Under the pieces are notes generated by a model. The model was not told the origin of the DNA and did no database searches. It saw only the letters and a list, made by a program, of their open reading frames with translations. A stretch of DNA of 64,000 nucleotides from Lunularia cruciata (Eukaryota; Streptophyta; Marchantiopsida; Lunulariales; Lunulariaceae), in NCBI GenBank assembly GCA_948567375.1, contig OX419761.1, positions 59,832,501 through 59,896,500 of the forward strand. Reading direction: 5' to 3'. The translations under genes and the position numbers were made by a program. How positions within the stretch are numbered: position 1 is the first letter of the stretch; each line of letters starts with the position of its first letter. This document shows, in pieces, positions 34,701 to 45,868 of this stretch.

Positions 34701-37086
34701 AAGTCTGACGGAAGTGTGGCTTTTGAGTCTTCTTGCTTCCTCTTTATAGTACCGAGTCAGAACTTTCAGAAACAGACTTTTGGCACCTCCATCAGCAGTG
34801 AAATACAACATGGAAAGGTTTGACTGGACAAGCACGGTTTCTAGCAAGCATAGCAGATACTGAAATGTAAGGGCAACGGTTTTGGTTTTAGAGTTCTTGT
34901 TGATGTTTGGTGGAAGAGTGTCATGGTAGCAATATGTTCAGCTTTATGGAAAGACTAGTGTGTATGTGGTGTTTGAGATCAATTTCGATGTCTCAAAATC
35001 CCGAGTTAGTTCGAGTTAAGCATCTTAGCTGATATCCACCCTTCATGATGATGCTTCTGATTTCCATAGGCTAACATCTTATTGCATGAAACAGCAACTC
35101 CTGCTTTTCTGATTGGTATCGGAGGTCCCGTAAGACTGGAGTTGAGTGCAAGTGTCCACAGTGCCGTGGCACCGTCACGTCTGCCAGTCGGAATCATACT
35201 CTCAGAAGCCTTGTGGAGGTATAGTTCTCTTTAAATTGTTTCTCAGCGGTGCATGGTATCTCCTTATCATTTTTCAGCTATGAAGAACCATTAAGGAATC
35301 AGGGTTTACTCGTAGAATCCCAGTAGGTTACCCTTCTTGTTCCTTCCAATTTACCAGATCTATCGGAATCCAGAAGATCCCGAAGATCGTAATTGGTTAA
35401 TACCTAATTACTGCCCCTCTGGTTGGCCTTGTACCTGTTGCGAGCAAAGGAAGTTTCATGTGTCTTTAGTGATGAGCATCACTCAATATCTCCATCGTGT
35501 CAGCCGTATCCCCTACCAGATGGTGATCGTTTCATTGCCTACGTTTTTCAGCAACAGTTCATCACATTAATAGTATCAGACTGTTTACCTTGCTGTTTAT
35601 TTTCCAGGATCTTCTGAAAGAGGATCCATCTTTGTGCCCATCGCCCAATCACATATTGGAAATGGAGAAGAAATCGCTCTTCAAAGCTGGTGCCGAGTCG
35701 CAGGTTTTTACCAGAGACTCTAAGCCTTGCACACCTCTCAAATCTGCTTACGGTGATGATGGGAGCTTTTCTGAGTTTTCAGTTGATGGTGCGGTTGTCC
35801 AGTTCTCATTGAGCTTCTTTCCTGAGCAACCATAGGAGGAATCATCTCCAGAGTTCTAATTTATTGAGGGAAGAATGGGTTTATATTGGTTTATATTGAA
35901 TATCCTGATGAGTTCATCTTTACGGAAATGCTGATGCGGCTAAGTGACCATTTTGTCAGTGTCTACTGTAAGATGAACCAGTCCGTCCTTGCTTAATCTA
36001 TTTCTTTTGCCTGTAAAATCTACCAGTTCTATGTGCACGTTGAAGAAGCTAGACACTCAGCATTTTGACTAGGGACTTCTAGCACGTGGTGCTTTTGTCA
36101 CTTTGCGGTGGTCCTTGCAATTTTTCACTGTTTTTGTACGGTAGTGTTCCGTTAGTAACATCAACAATTTCCGACGAAGCATTCTTGAATTCTATCAGGT
36201 CCTGTGGCGCTCACAGAGAGCCAAACAAAAGATTGCTTCGGATTCATGAATTATTTCGCCTCCTTATGGCTCGTAATGATGTTCTAATTCGTGTTTAATG
36301 GAGAATATGATATTACTGACAGCAAAGCTTTAAGATCATACTGGAGAAAATCTAGAGGAGTATTTCCAGCTTCTGTGTACCTGACATATTAACACCACAA
36401 TGCAGATGCCACCTGCGCACCTTTGAGTTTGAGCTTTGCCCCTTGTTGGTAAAGAGACGAGTGAAAGTCTAAGCCATTAGAGTATTGTGGGTGGAGCAAG
36501 CTTTTACATAACGTTTGCCTGCAGAGCTCAAAGTAGTCACAAATAGCGAAAGCAGTGAGGTGAAGTAATCAGATGAAAGGGAAGGACTTATGGAAAGCAG
36601 GGTCACTTAAAAAGCAAGTCCTGGTGACACGACAGGAATGTAAGAAGTATTGCGTTCTCCCGGGCTGTGTGTTGATACTTATTGGACAAGGGGCCCTGTA
36701 GAAGCATCCAGTCAAGGCTTGTGCTATTTCCTACGCACAAGCAGAAGTTCTTTGAAAGGGGGACAAAGTCCTCTCAGGTTCTTGTCCTCTCGTTTCTACG
36801 TATCATGTTTATATTGCCAAATCATGGAGCATATTAAGTACGCTTCATCACTCTCAATAGGCTGCAAGTTCAAATCTGGACTTACCAGACATTTGCAGAT
36901 GAAGGGGAAGCAAAGAATCTAGGTACCAGCACTGAACCCATATGCTTCTTGCGACAGTGAGGTTATACCACTACGCAATATTCTCTTGAGGAATTTATAT
37001 AGCAAAGGGACTACACTCATGATTCGATACACAGTGGGTTTAATGGGTGTGGAGCCCCGGTTCTACGAACGGCTTCTGCTGTAATT

Positions 37087-37128
<42 letters not shown>

Positions 37129-40100
37129 GTTGTTTAGCGTATCCAGACTCCAGTGTCCATAGCGCTGGGAGTGATATACTTTATCCTGTCCTCTTACGGT
37201 TCGCTCTAGTTACACTCTTACATTTCTACCCGTTTCTGCAGCCATATCCTTTGCGAAATGCCTGCCACATCCACACATTCCTGTACTATTTCACTCCCTA
37301 GTCTTTTCCCTTCGCTCTCTGGCTGCTTCCTGCCTCGCTCTCTACTGTTTCCTGTGTTCCTCCCTGACTCCATCCCACGTTCTTCATCTTCATCTACGCA
37401 CTGTATCCTGGTGGGCTCTTACAGCAAGTTTCCTATTCCTCTCGCTTCATCCACGCACTGCATCCTGGCGGGCTCTTACAGCCCATAGCACGTTTCCTAT
37501 GCCTCTCGCTTTCGGTTGCATTGCTGCTCTCGACTTCATTATTTTTTACTGGTGAACTCTTACATCTAGCTTTCTAACCCACGCTTGCCCCTCGCTCCCT
37601 CCCTACTTGGCCTCAGGAAGCTCTTGAGCTACATTGGGTGCTTGCCTTCACGGCTTCGGCCACTGACCCAATCTTCAGCATTTTCTTGCTGCCACTGATA
37701 CTATCTCTGTGCTGCTAATGCTGCCTTGCCTGCATTCCCCTGCTCTTACCTTTGTGTTGCTAATACTCCAATCACACGCATTTTGCTTTCTGATTTTCTT
37801 TCGCTTATTACCTCTATTCCCACAATATTAACCGTTCCCTTTCAGGTATTACCAAGGTACGTTTCATAGCCATTCCCTGCCCATTCTTCTATTTTGCATC
37901 TGCCATGGTCAGGACCTTGGCTTTTTGCACCTCTTCGACAGTCTCTTCTCTCTTCTCTCGTCGCCCCCCTGCTACTCATCCGAGGCCCGATAGGTGCCTG
38001 TTCAAATGATTACCATGCTTCCTGCGTGGCACTTGATGGTTGGGACCAAGCTCGCATAGCACTCATGAGCTACAAGGAAACTCGATATGAGGGGCACTTG
38101 CATTCACCCAGCTACCTCGGCACCTTGTGGGGCAATGATGAAGTCGTCTATGCTTCCATGCAGGCTTACTATGACAGTCTGACTGCTTCCTTTTAGTGTT
38201 TAGTGTTTTGGAACTCATGTGCTCATAGAGCATGTTGTGATAGACACTATACGCATGAGTCTTGAGGACTCATGCGTCCATAGCGTATGATATACTCTAT
38301 CCAGTCCCTTAACGCCTCGCTCGTCCTCCCTCGTTTTCTCGGAACGGTTCCTTCGGCTACTCTTATGGTTTTTAATTTACAATTCGTTCGTGATAGTGAT
38401 ATCTCTACGAGTCCTTTACCGTTCGTTTTCATGCGGTTTTTACCTTCTGTTCATCTCTCACGTTGGTGCTTACCTTTCTTTAGATCTATCGTGTTGCTCT
38501 GCATTTCCATTCCTCTCCATGCGTTAATTACCCCTTTTCATTTACACACGTTGATTAACAAGTTTCTCTGCAGGTTTTCTAGCTTCGGATCAATTTTTGA
38601 TGTCGTTCCTTTGTTTTGATTCCGTTCTGCACGTTACATTACATCTACTTTCCGCATGTTCCTTTCAGTTAATATTTGTTGATTCGATCACTTCATTGCA
38701 ATTATACATACACTTCATATGCACTTGTTGAGCCCCAGATCTCCCGTTGATCGAACGGGCTTCTGTTCTCATCTCTCATATCCTCAGTTGTATCCATCTC
38801 CCTTACGGATTTAATTCTCATCTCGATTTGCACATATCATAATTCAATTAGTTCTCGAAAGTTTCACCTTCGTTTACTTCGCGATTTCTTCGAGGATCTC
38901 TTTGTCTCTTCACAGATTCTCTACATGTAGTTATATATCTTCGTTGCTTGATACTACATGTTTTTTATGAATTATATTTCATCTCCTATTCGCATATATT
39001 TTATAGTCAGTTCTGCTTTCATTTCATCTACATTTCATATGCATTTACTGAGTTCTGGATCCCCCGTTCGAGGAACGGCTTCTATCCTCATATTTCCAGT
39101 ATCATTATCTAATTTGCACACATCATAATATTATTTACATGCTGCTCTCATGGCCTAATATCATGTTTACATCTCATCCGCACTTCATATGCACTTTTTG
39201 AGTTCTGGATCTACAATTCATATCATGCTTACATTTCATCTACACGTCATATGCATTTAATGGGTTCTGGATCCCCTGTTAATCGAACGGCTTCCGCTCT
39301 CATTTCGTAGTATCCTCACTTGTATCCTTCTCCTTTCCTTTCACGTTTTTATACTAATTTCGACTTGCGTAATTTTTGTATGCATTCCATATCATGCATC
39401 TCATTTGCATTCAATGAGTTCTGGATTTCCTGTTCCTCAAACGCTTCTGTTCTCATTCCCCTATATCCAGTCCTCTCATGAGCACTCATGAGCTTTGAAC
39501 AGAAACGCGGTACGGGGGTAACTGACATTCGCTCAGCTACTTCGGCACTGCGTTTGGCACTGATGAAGTCGTACGTGCTTTCGTGAAGGTTTACTATGAC
39601 GGCCTGCTGCTTCCTTCTATGTTTGGTGTTTTAGGACTCATGCATTCATAGCGCATGCAGGTAAGTTCATAGCGCATGCAGGTAACGCTTCGCTCTACTT
39701 TCCTCCGTTCTCTACTCTCTTTTTCTCATACCCAGTTCTCTTTCATCTCGCTCCAATTCAACCAAGACACCTTCCAATCCTCCTGTCCCAGTTCGCTCCA
39801 CTCCACCCATCCTCAACTATTGTTGCTTCGTATGTTGTATGTATCGTGGACCTTACCCGTCTTCCGACTTCATGGTTTCTGCCCGACTGCTAAAGAGTTC
39901 AGGTCCAGCTCAATGATCTCCGGTTACACGTTGTTTCGCGCTTATCGATTACACGATATTTTATATTTCACTATTGGTCTCCGATTATACACGACGTTTT
40001 CGATTTCTTTACATGCGTTGCTTAGCACTTTTCGATTACACGATGGTTAATAGTTCTCGGCATGTTGTTATCTTCTGACAATTATATTATGTTAGTGCTT

Positions 40101-43100
40101 AGCCTTACATTCGAGTTGTGAGTTTTATTTCATCTCCTTTCCGCATGGACTTCTCAATTAGATTTGCTCTCATTTCATTTGCATTCCATCTGCACTTCAT
40201 ATGCAGTTAATGAGTTCCGGATCCCCCGTTCGAGGAACGGCTTCTGGTCTCTAAACCAATATCCAGTCCTCTCCTTCACAGCACCCGAGGCTCTCCTTCT
40301 CCTTCTCCTGTATTAGTCTTTGATTACACGTTGTTTTTGATTTATTCACATGCGTTTACTTCGCGATTTCCTTACATGAGTTACTACGCTTTCCGATTAC
40401 ACATAGGTGTACAGTTTCTCTACATGTTGTTACCTTCTGATAATTATATGATGTCGGTGCTTGGTATTACATGCGATTTATGAATTACAATTCATCTCCT
40501 TTCGCATGTACTTTTCATTCAGTTTTGCTTTCATCTTATTGCCATTCTATCTGCATTTCATATGCATTTAATGAGTTCTGAATCTCCCGTTCCTCAAACG
40601 GCTTCTGCTCTCATCTCCTCATATCCAGTCCTGTCAACTAATGCTCTTTCAAATTTTGTCTGTTTCATGGTTCCTACACGTCTTTCGACTTCATGGTCCC
40701 AGCCCGACTTCTGATTTCAGATTGCTTAAGAGTTCAAGTCCTGCTTATCGGTCTTCGATTACACGTTGTTTACTATTTCTTTACATGCGTTGCTTAGCGC
40801 TTATCGATTACACAATGTATAACAGTTTTTTACATGTTGTTATCATGAGATATTTATATTATGTATGTGCTTAGCCTTCATTCTATTTGTTAGTTTCACT
40901 TCGTCTCCTTTCCGCATTTACTATTCATTTCGATTTGTATATATCATATTTCCATTCCATCTGCACTTCATATGCACTTAATGAGTTCCGGATCTCTCGT
41001 CCCTCGAACGGCTTCTGCTCTCATTTCCTCATATCTAGTCCTGTCACACTCCGTTCCGACCCCTGTACCACCCACTAACACTGTGTTTCACTCTTTCGCA
41101 CTGGGAAAGTCACCGACGAAGTCATAGGTTTTGTCGTGCAGGCTTACTATGGAAGTCTGACTACTTCCTAATAGGGTGTTGCGTGTTGATGGGCTCGTGC
41201 TAACATAGAGAGCATGCTGGGGTTAATCCCAGTCCTCATACGCTTGCTCCTGGCGCATCTAGATGTTATCCATTTGGAGAGCGCTGGAGATGTAATTTAT
41301 ATCCATTCCTCTAACAAGTGACGGTGCAAGACGCGGGTCTCTCACGAGGTTACAATCGTTCGGATTAAACCCTGCTTGCAGATTCACATGTATAACACGA
41401 TTCTAGGCTTAGATAGTCTTCAAGGCTACCAAGGTACTAACCCTTGTCTGCAGGCAAATGCATGCTTACCTCTCTATGGTGCTGCCAGTTCAGAGAAATT
41501 TTACTACATTGCTGTCAAATGTCGGAGTCAAGTCCGGTCGGACGTGGGTGTGAAGCTGGTTCAGGAATAACGGGTTCTGTATTCTATTTCTCAATATATT
41601 GTCATATTGAAACATGTTCTTCTACGTGTTGTCGACTTGTAGCTCCAGTTCGGGAAAGATCGTACGAGTTGGGCTGATCATGATATGCAAGAATCAACAC
41701 ACGTGAGTTCAGATGATGAAGAAGATGACGAGGAAGACGAGGAAGAAGAATTCGGTGAATGCTTTCAGTGCTCAATTCCTCCAGGTACACGTCCATCCAA
41801 CCGGAGTTCAATCTGAATCCATGAGGTCTTCCGACTTTAAATGTACACAGTTCGTGTACAGTTAAAGTCATCGATCTCGATCGAAGATTTTGGGGTTCTT
41901 CATCTTTCTCGTACGCACTCTTGAATGTCTACCGTTTCTTTCTTGTTCATGAAATTCTTTCTTGTTCATGAAGCAGACGAAACAGGAATGTTGACCTTGC
42001 CTCTGACCACATGTCCGTCAGTTTGTTTCAAGTTCCAAGTGTTAAATTGCATATGACGCAGATGGAACTGCCGTGGAAGTATTTCGATGTGCGTCGGACC
42101 AATATCACCTGAGATGTTATGGCTGTGGTGGTGCATATCCCGAGAGAAACGACCTCGACAATGTAGCTCAGAAATGTAAACGTTGAACACTGCCTTCATC
42201 TAATATCTCCGATAGCGTATATTGCTTCCACGGACATCTAATTCCCGACACCACAGCAGAATTTTATGTATGTCTGGTTGGAATCAAAATATAGTGCACT
42301 ACAAATTTTCGCCTATTACCTGCTTCTTACAGAGATAATAACAACAGGTCAGGTGTGTTCAAGAGCATACTGCAAAAGTTACTGGGAATCGCAAAACCTT
42401 TATCATGTGCAATATCTTCTCGGAGATTGTCCCAAGATACAGCCGGTACATCTCTATTCACTTCGTCTATCCGAGCCGTGGTGGTGGATGTAATTGATTT
42501 TTGAGTAGAATCAGTACCTTCATTATGAAAGCGTTGCCTTGTTTTGCTAAAATAGAAGGAAAGGGTCTCGTAGTTTATCATTGCTTCACGCAGAGTCTGC
42601 GGATTCCTCTGTTATAGTAATGAGGGTTCCGTTGAATCAGAACAATAATTAATCTGCAAGCTAGAATATCGATCTCGTGAGCACGTGAGGATGGTACCAG
42701 AGCTTCATCAGCGCAGGACACATCTGATCTTTCTATGGCGGAGCATGGTGCTTGATTGCAGATTACAGCAAGAGAATTCTCTCAGATGCCAAGAAAGACC
42801 TACATGGGCAATGCTTATGAGCAGGAGGTAGTCTGTTTATAAGCTTTAGTCACTCTCCTTGGGCTGGTGATAGGAACATGTTTAACTGCAGAGTTTGAAC
42901 CTTAAAGTATAGTTGTGAGTGGCACAACATTGTACTTTTTCTGGTAACTAACGTAATCACATACTCAGGTAACAAGGCAGTACATGGCTGAACAGGGTCT
43001 TACTCTGCAAGCTGTAATGAGAGATTGGCTCCCAAGACTGGACACAGGTCAAGCAGGTTTGTGTTTCTTTGGGGCACATAAAGTTTCACACTACAATGTC

Positions 43101-43944
43101 GCAAACTGAAGAAGTATTAGTGTCTGTTGAAGTGGGTTTTCGTTAATTGTCCTCTCATCATTTGTGCTTCTGCTAATAATGTCGTTGCTCGGTTGCAGGC
43201 CAACCTCGCACGTCGGTTCCCACACAACACAGAATTACCTCGTGCTCTGCAGTTTGCGAGTATGATCTTTGCTTCCTTTTCTCCTGTCCAGAAGGGTGAC
43301 ATGTTTCCTTTCAAGCATTTCGGTTATAAATGCGACCAACTTTGATTGCTAACCATCTGTTTCTCTGACAGCAACTGCGCAGATGATGTTATTGCGCACC
43401 TTCTTTATGAATTTCGTCGTTTCATACCTAAAACTGTAAGTATTACATCGGAAAGAAAAGTTTTCGTTCGTAAAATAATTTGGTCGGGCTGAGAAGATGT
43501 CTGCCGTGAATAGGTAGCTTTAACACAGATGCGGTTTAATAACTCTTTGGAATCCACTTGCTCAGATTTCTGACTATAACTACTCTTCATGTAGTAGACT
43601 ACGTTTGCAGGCAATAGTAGTCACCCACGCTTGTACCTTACCAGAGAACTAAGATACTTTTGTCACGGAAGGGTGTCCGGAGCAACCACAGAAGACCTAT
43701 AATTGGAAAAGAGGTTTCAAGCCATAGATTTTAATGTTACCATGTATATTATGAAATGCTTTGATGTTGCTTGGAGTCGTAAGAACAGAGATATTCGCTT
43801 GTGCAGGAACTTCCCCCAGATGCTGCGGGTAGACTCGATTGTTGGTACGGCCATGAATGCCGCACTCAACACCACAAGGAAAGTCATGCCCGGAAACTGA
43901 ACCACGTTTGCGATCCCACACCTAGAAACTCTGTTTCCCGATGA
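31765..43944 (+). CDS. CHFR: CHFR-type E3 ubiquitin ligase (FHA, RING, Cys-rich, PBZ), 16 exons
   Basis: Exons: 31765-31930, 32446-32614, 32794-32900, 33155-33222, 34256-34327, 34564-34655, 35095-35218, 35608-35703, 41649-41784, 42062-42175, 42348-42445, 42762-42827, 42969-43056, 43199-43259, 43372-43435, 43807-43944. All are GT-AG, every phase agrees, and the sum is 1659 bases (552 residues). FHA, about 52-147, keeps G75-R76, S91-x2-H94 and N117-G118. The RING has C204, C207, C220, H222, C225, C228, C245 and C248. An acidic run (320-332) and a Cys-rich region (336-490) follow. The tail is a PBZ finger, C519-x-Y-G-x2-C525 with H534 and H540, which in animal CHFR binds poly(ADP-ribose). Animal CHFR ubiquitinates mitotic regulators under microtubule stress; the plant role is inferred. 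Intron 8 is 5.95 kb. Exon 8's donor (CAG|GTTTTT) and exon 11's limits are least certain. An extra small exon in intron 8 is possible. Confidence 0.88.
37089..37124. repeat. (TA)18 microsatellite
   Basis: This is an uninterrupted run of 18 TA units in intron 8 of the CHFR-like gene. Confidence 0.95.
38251..38277. repeat. Perfect 11-bp hairpin in CHFR intron 8
   Basis: ACGCATGAGTC and GACTCATGCGT surround the loop TTGAG, within the tail of the first type 1 repeat unit. Confidence 0.8.
39645..39686 (+). repeat. 22-bp direct duplication
   Basis: GTTCATAGCGCATGCAGGTAA occurs twice in near-identical form in the tail of the second type 1 repeat unit. Confidence 0.7.
41833..41869. repeat. Hairpin in CHFR intron 9
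   Basis: GACTTTAAATGTACAC and GTGTACAGTTAAAGTC pair around the loop AGTTC with one mismatch. It lies 50 bases after exon 9. Confidence 0.85.
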
Positions 43945-45766
43945 TCTTTGGAGCTTATATGAAACTTACTGGAATAGATATTACCTCGCACGCAGGCTCT
44001 TCTGTTAGGCAAGGCATATTACTCTCCATAGACTTTTTGGTGTTGGGCTACATGGATGGGTTACGAGCCCATTCATCACGCCACGTTTAGTCTGGGTTTT
44101 TCTTTCATAGATCGATCAAAGAGTGGCTATCTTGAATGGATTATCCTCGAGGTAGCTTAGCCGCTTTATGGATCTGAGTTTACTTAAATAGATGTCCAGT
44201 TGGGTTCCGGACTGGCTGGTATTGTCCTTAGTAGAGTTAAGTTAATGAGCAGGGTGTAATTTATGTTCCTGGAGTACGGTAACTGAATATCGGAAGAGTT
44301 TTCAGTAGCACACGGCATTCTTGACTAATTCAGTGGAGCATATCTTTGTAGGTGGTCTTTCAAATTTTCTCAAATGAGATTGTAAACAAATGAAGATTCT
44401 CAATTGATCTTTCCGGTTTCTTAGTTTCGCTACCGAGTATGCCACTACGTACATGGGTCCGATTTGCATGCATCTCAGACGATGATGAATGAACAAGCGA
44501 AGTACCATTGCATATATTTCTCGCTGCATTTGTCCTATGAAGCTTGTTCGCTCCCCACCCTCCAGCCCACCAGTCAAATCAGGTGTTACTTGTCAATCTC
44601 TTCAGCGCCCTAAACGCACCCCAAGTTTGGCACACTGCAATTCACTCTACACCCAGCTGTTAAAAGTGCACTAACGCGGCAGCAACCCGGGGACAACCTG
44701 GCCGCTTCTGCGAGGATTCAGGATTTTGCTGGTCATTATGGATGATCGCGCAATGAGGTGAAAATCACTTCTTTGAAATGTCTTCGTCCTTCAGTTGTTC
44801 CTCAAGTACAAAGTTCCGATGGTCTCTTACGAAGCAAACATTGTAATGTTAATAGCTAAATTATAGTGACGTTCACTGAAGTTGCCTATATGTAGTCTCA
44901 AATGATCTCCATATCATTTTGCCGAGAACAGGAGGGCATGTGCCGCATTCCACAAATATTTAGCAGTAAATCATAAGCGACGACAGATGTCGCAGGATAG
45001 GGAGTCCAATAACAAGCACATGCAGTACTAAACTCAAAAATGGGCTCGGATATGAACCCGTTGTCAGATCGCTCTAGAACGGACCTCTGGAAAGCAGGTC
45101 ACTGTTGGATCCCTTCAATAATTGTGAGAACCATGGAGACATTTGAATCATGAACATACTGTACCAGGCGAAACAGACAAGCAACCGATATCCAACCACG
45201 AAGTATTCTTTAAGAAAAGGTCAGTAAAGCGAAGTTTATCTTGAATGATTGATCGATTTTCTTCTCCCAACTTCAGTATCATAGATTGCGTATGCACTTA
45301 TACCAAAGTTAACAATGATTGAACTATGAATTGTGGTACTCAAAGGAGAAAGAGAGTCCCCCGAAAGTTGATGGTTCAGAACAGACAATCTCACACGATG
45401 GGATGGAGCAGAACACCTATCCGTATTTCACAACCAAAAGAAGAATGAAGAAACCTTGAGAAGTTGATGAGGTACTTACAAGATATAATATAATGCAATC
45501 ACCTGAAAGCTTAGAGAGATAATCTGTACTGAGTGAAGACTCAGCACGTTCTTGTAGGATAATAGTGCAGTACCATACCTTTTCTCAACGCTTCTCTTAT
45601 TTGACTTTCTTAATTACCATCATGTAGTTGATATAATGTGCTGTAACATAAAACTAAGTAGACAACTTGGATGGATGTATGAATGTGGTGTCCTCGTAGT
45701 TCAGACAGAAAAGTAGCTGCAGTAGATAATAGAATGCGCATACTTGCCATGTATATATAATTATAT

Positions 45767-45868
45767 ACACGAAGCTAGCGTGTGAGACGAATACATCATT
45801 GTCAAAATTTCACGTTTGTTAATGACCGTATTCATAAAACTTCAAACTTCCTCACGCTAGCTTCGTGT
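45767..45868. repeat. MITE-like inverted repeat, about 100 bp
   Basis: ACACGAAGCTAGCGTGTGAG (45767-45786) and CTCACGCTAGCTTCGTGT (45851-45868) are complementary except for a two-base insertion, with about 64 bases between. An AT palindrome (GTATATATAATTATATAC) directly precedes the left arm. There is no open frame inside. No clear target duplication was seen, so a transposon origin is only likely. Confidence 0.65.

Larger units (their letters stand above)
38030..41250 (+). repeat. Nested repeat array in CHFR intron 8
   Basis: Two kinds of unit alternate. Type 1 (38030-38215, 39478-39660, 41085-41215) shares GATGAAGTCGT, a GCTT-GTGCAGG-TTACTATG core and a tail with GACTCATGC-like and CATAGCGCATG sequence. 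Type 2 consists of CTTCATATGCA, TTAATGAGTTCTGGATC, a self-complementary core around CCGTTC and GAACGG, and GCTTCTGCTCTCAT. It occurs near 38711, 39031, 39181 (truncated), 39243, 39405, 40192, 40552 and 40962. The last three lie in longer units of about 360-410 bp that also share CGATTACACGTTGTTT and TTACATGTTGTTA. It is pyrimidine-rich on the plus strand. Confidence 0.8.
35704..41648 (+). other. Intron 8 of the CHFR-like gene (5.95 kb, repeat-filled)
   Basis: Exons 8 and 9 join in phase 0 across this interval, whereas the other fourteen introns are about 140 bp to 1 kb. It holds a (TA)18 run, a stretch of pyrimidine-rich sequence from 37200, and the nested repeat array at 38000-41250. No exon with fitting phase and CHFR similarity was found inside it. 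Confidence 0.7.

Noticed and set aside
35356-35420. Possible CHFR exon after TTTACCAG (IYRNPEDPEDR)
   Set aside because: Acceptor phase fits, but I found no phase-0 donor before the reading ends, and the family continues better from exon 7 straight to 35608.
35704-35835. Extension of exon 8 to a stop at 35835
   Set aside because: It gives sequence with no CHFR similarity, while joining to 41649 restores the acidic and Cys-rich parts in phase. It remains possible as an alternative transcript.
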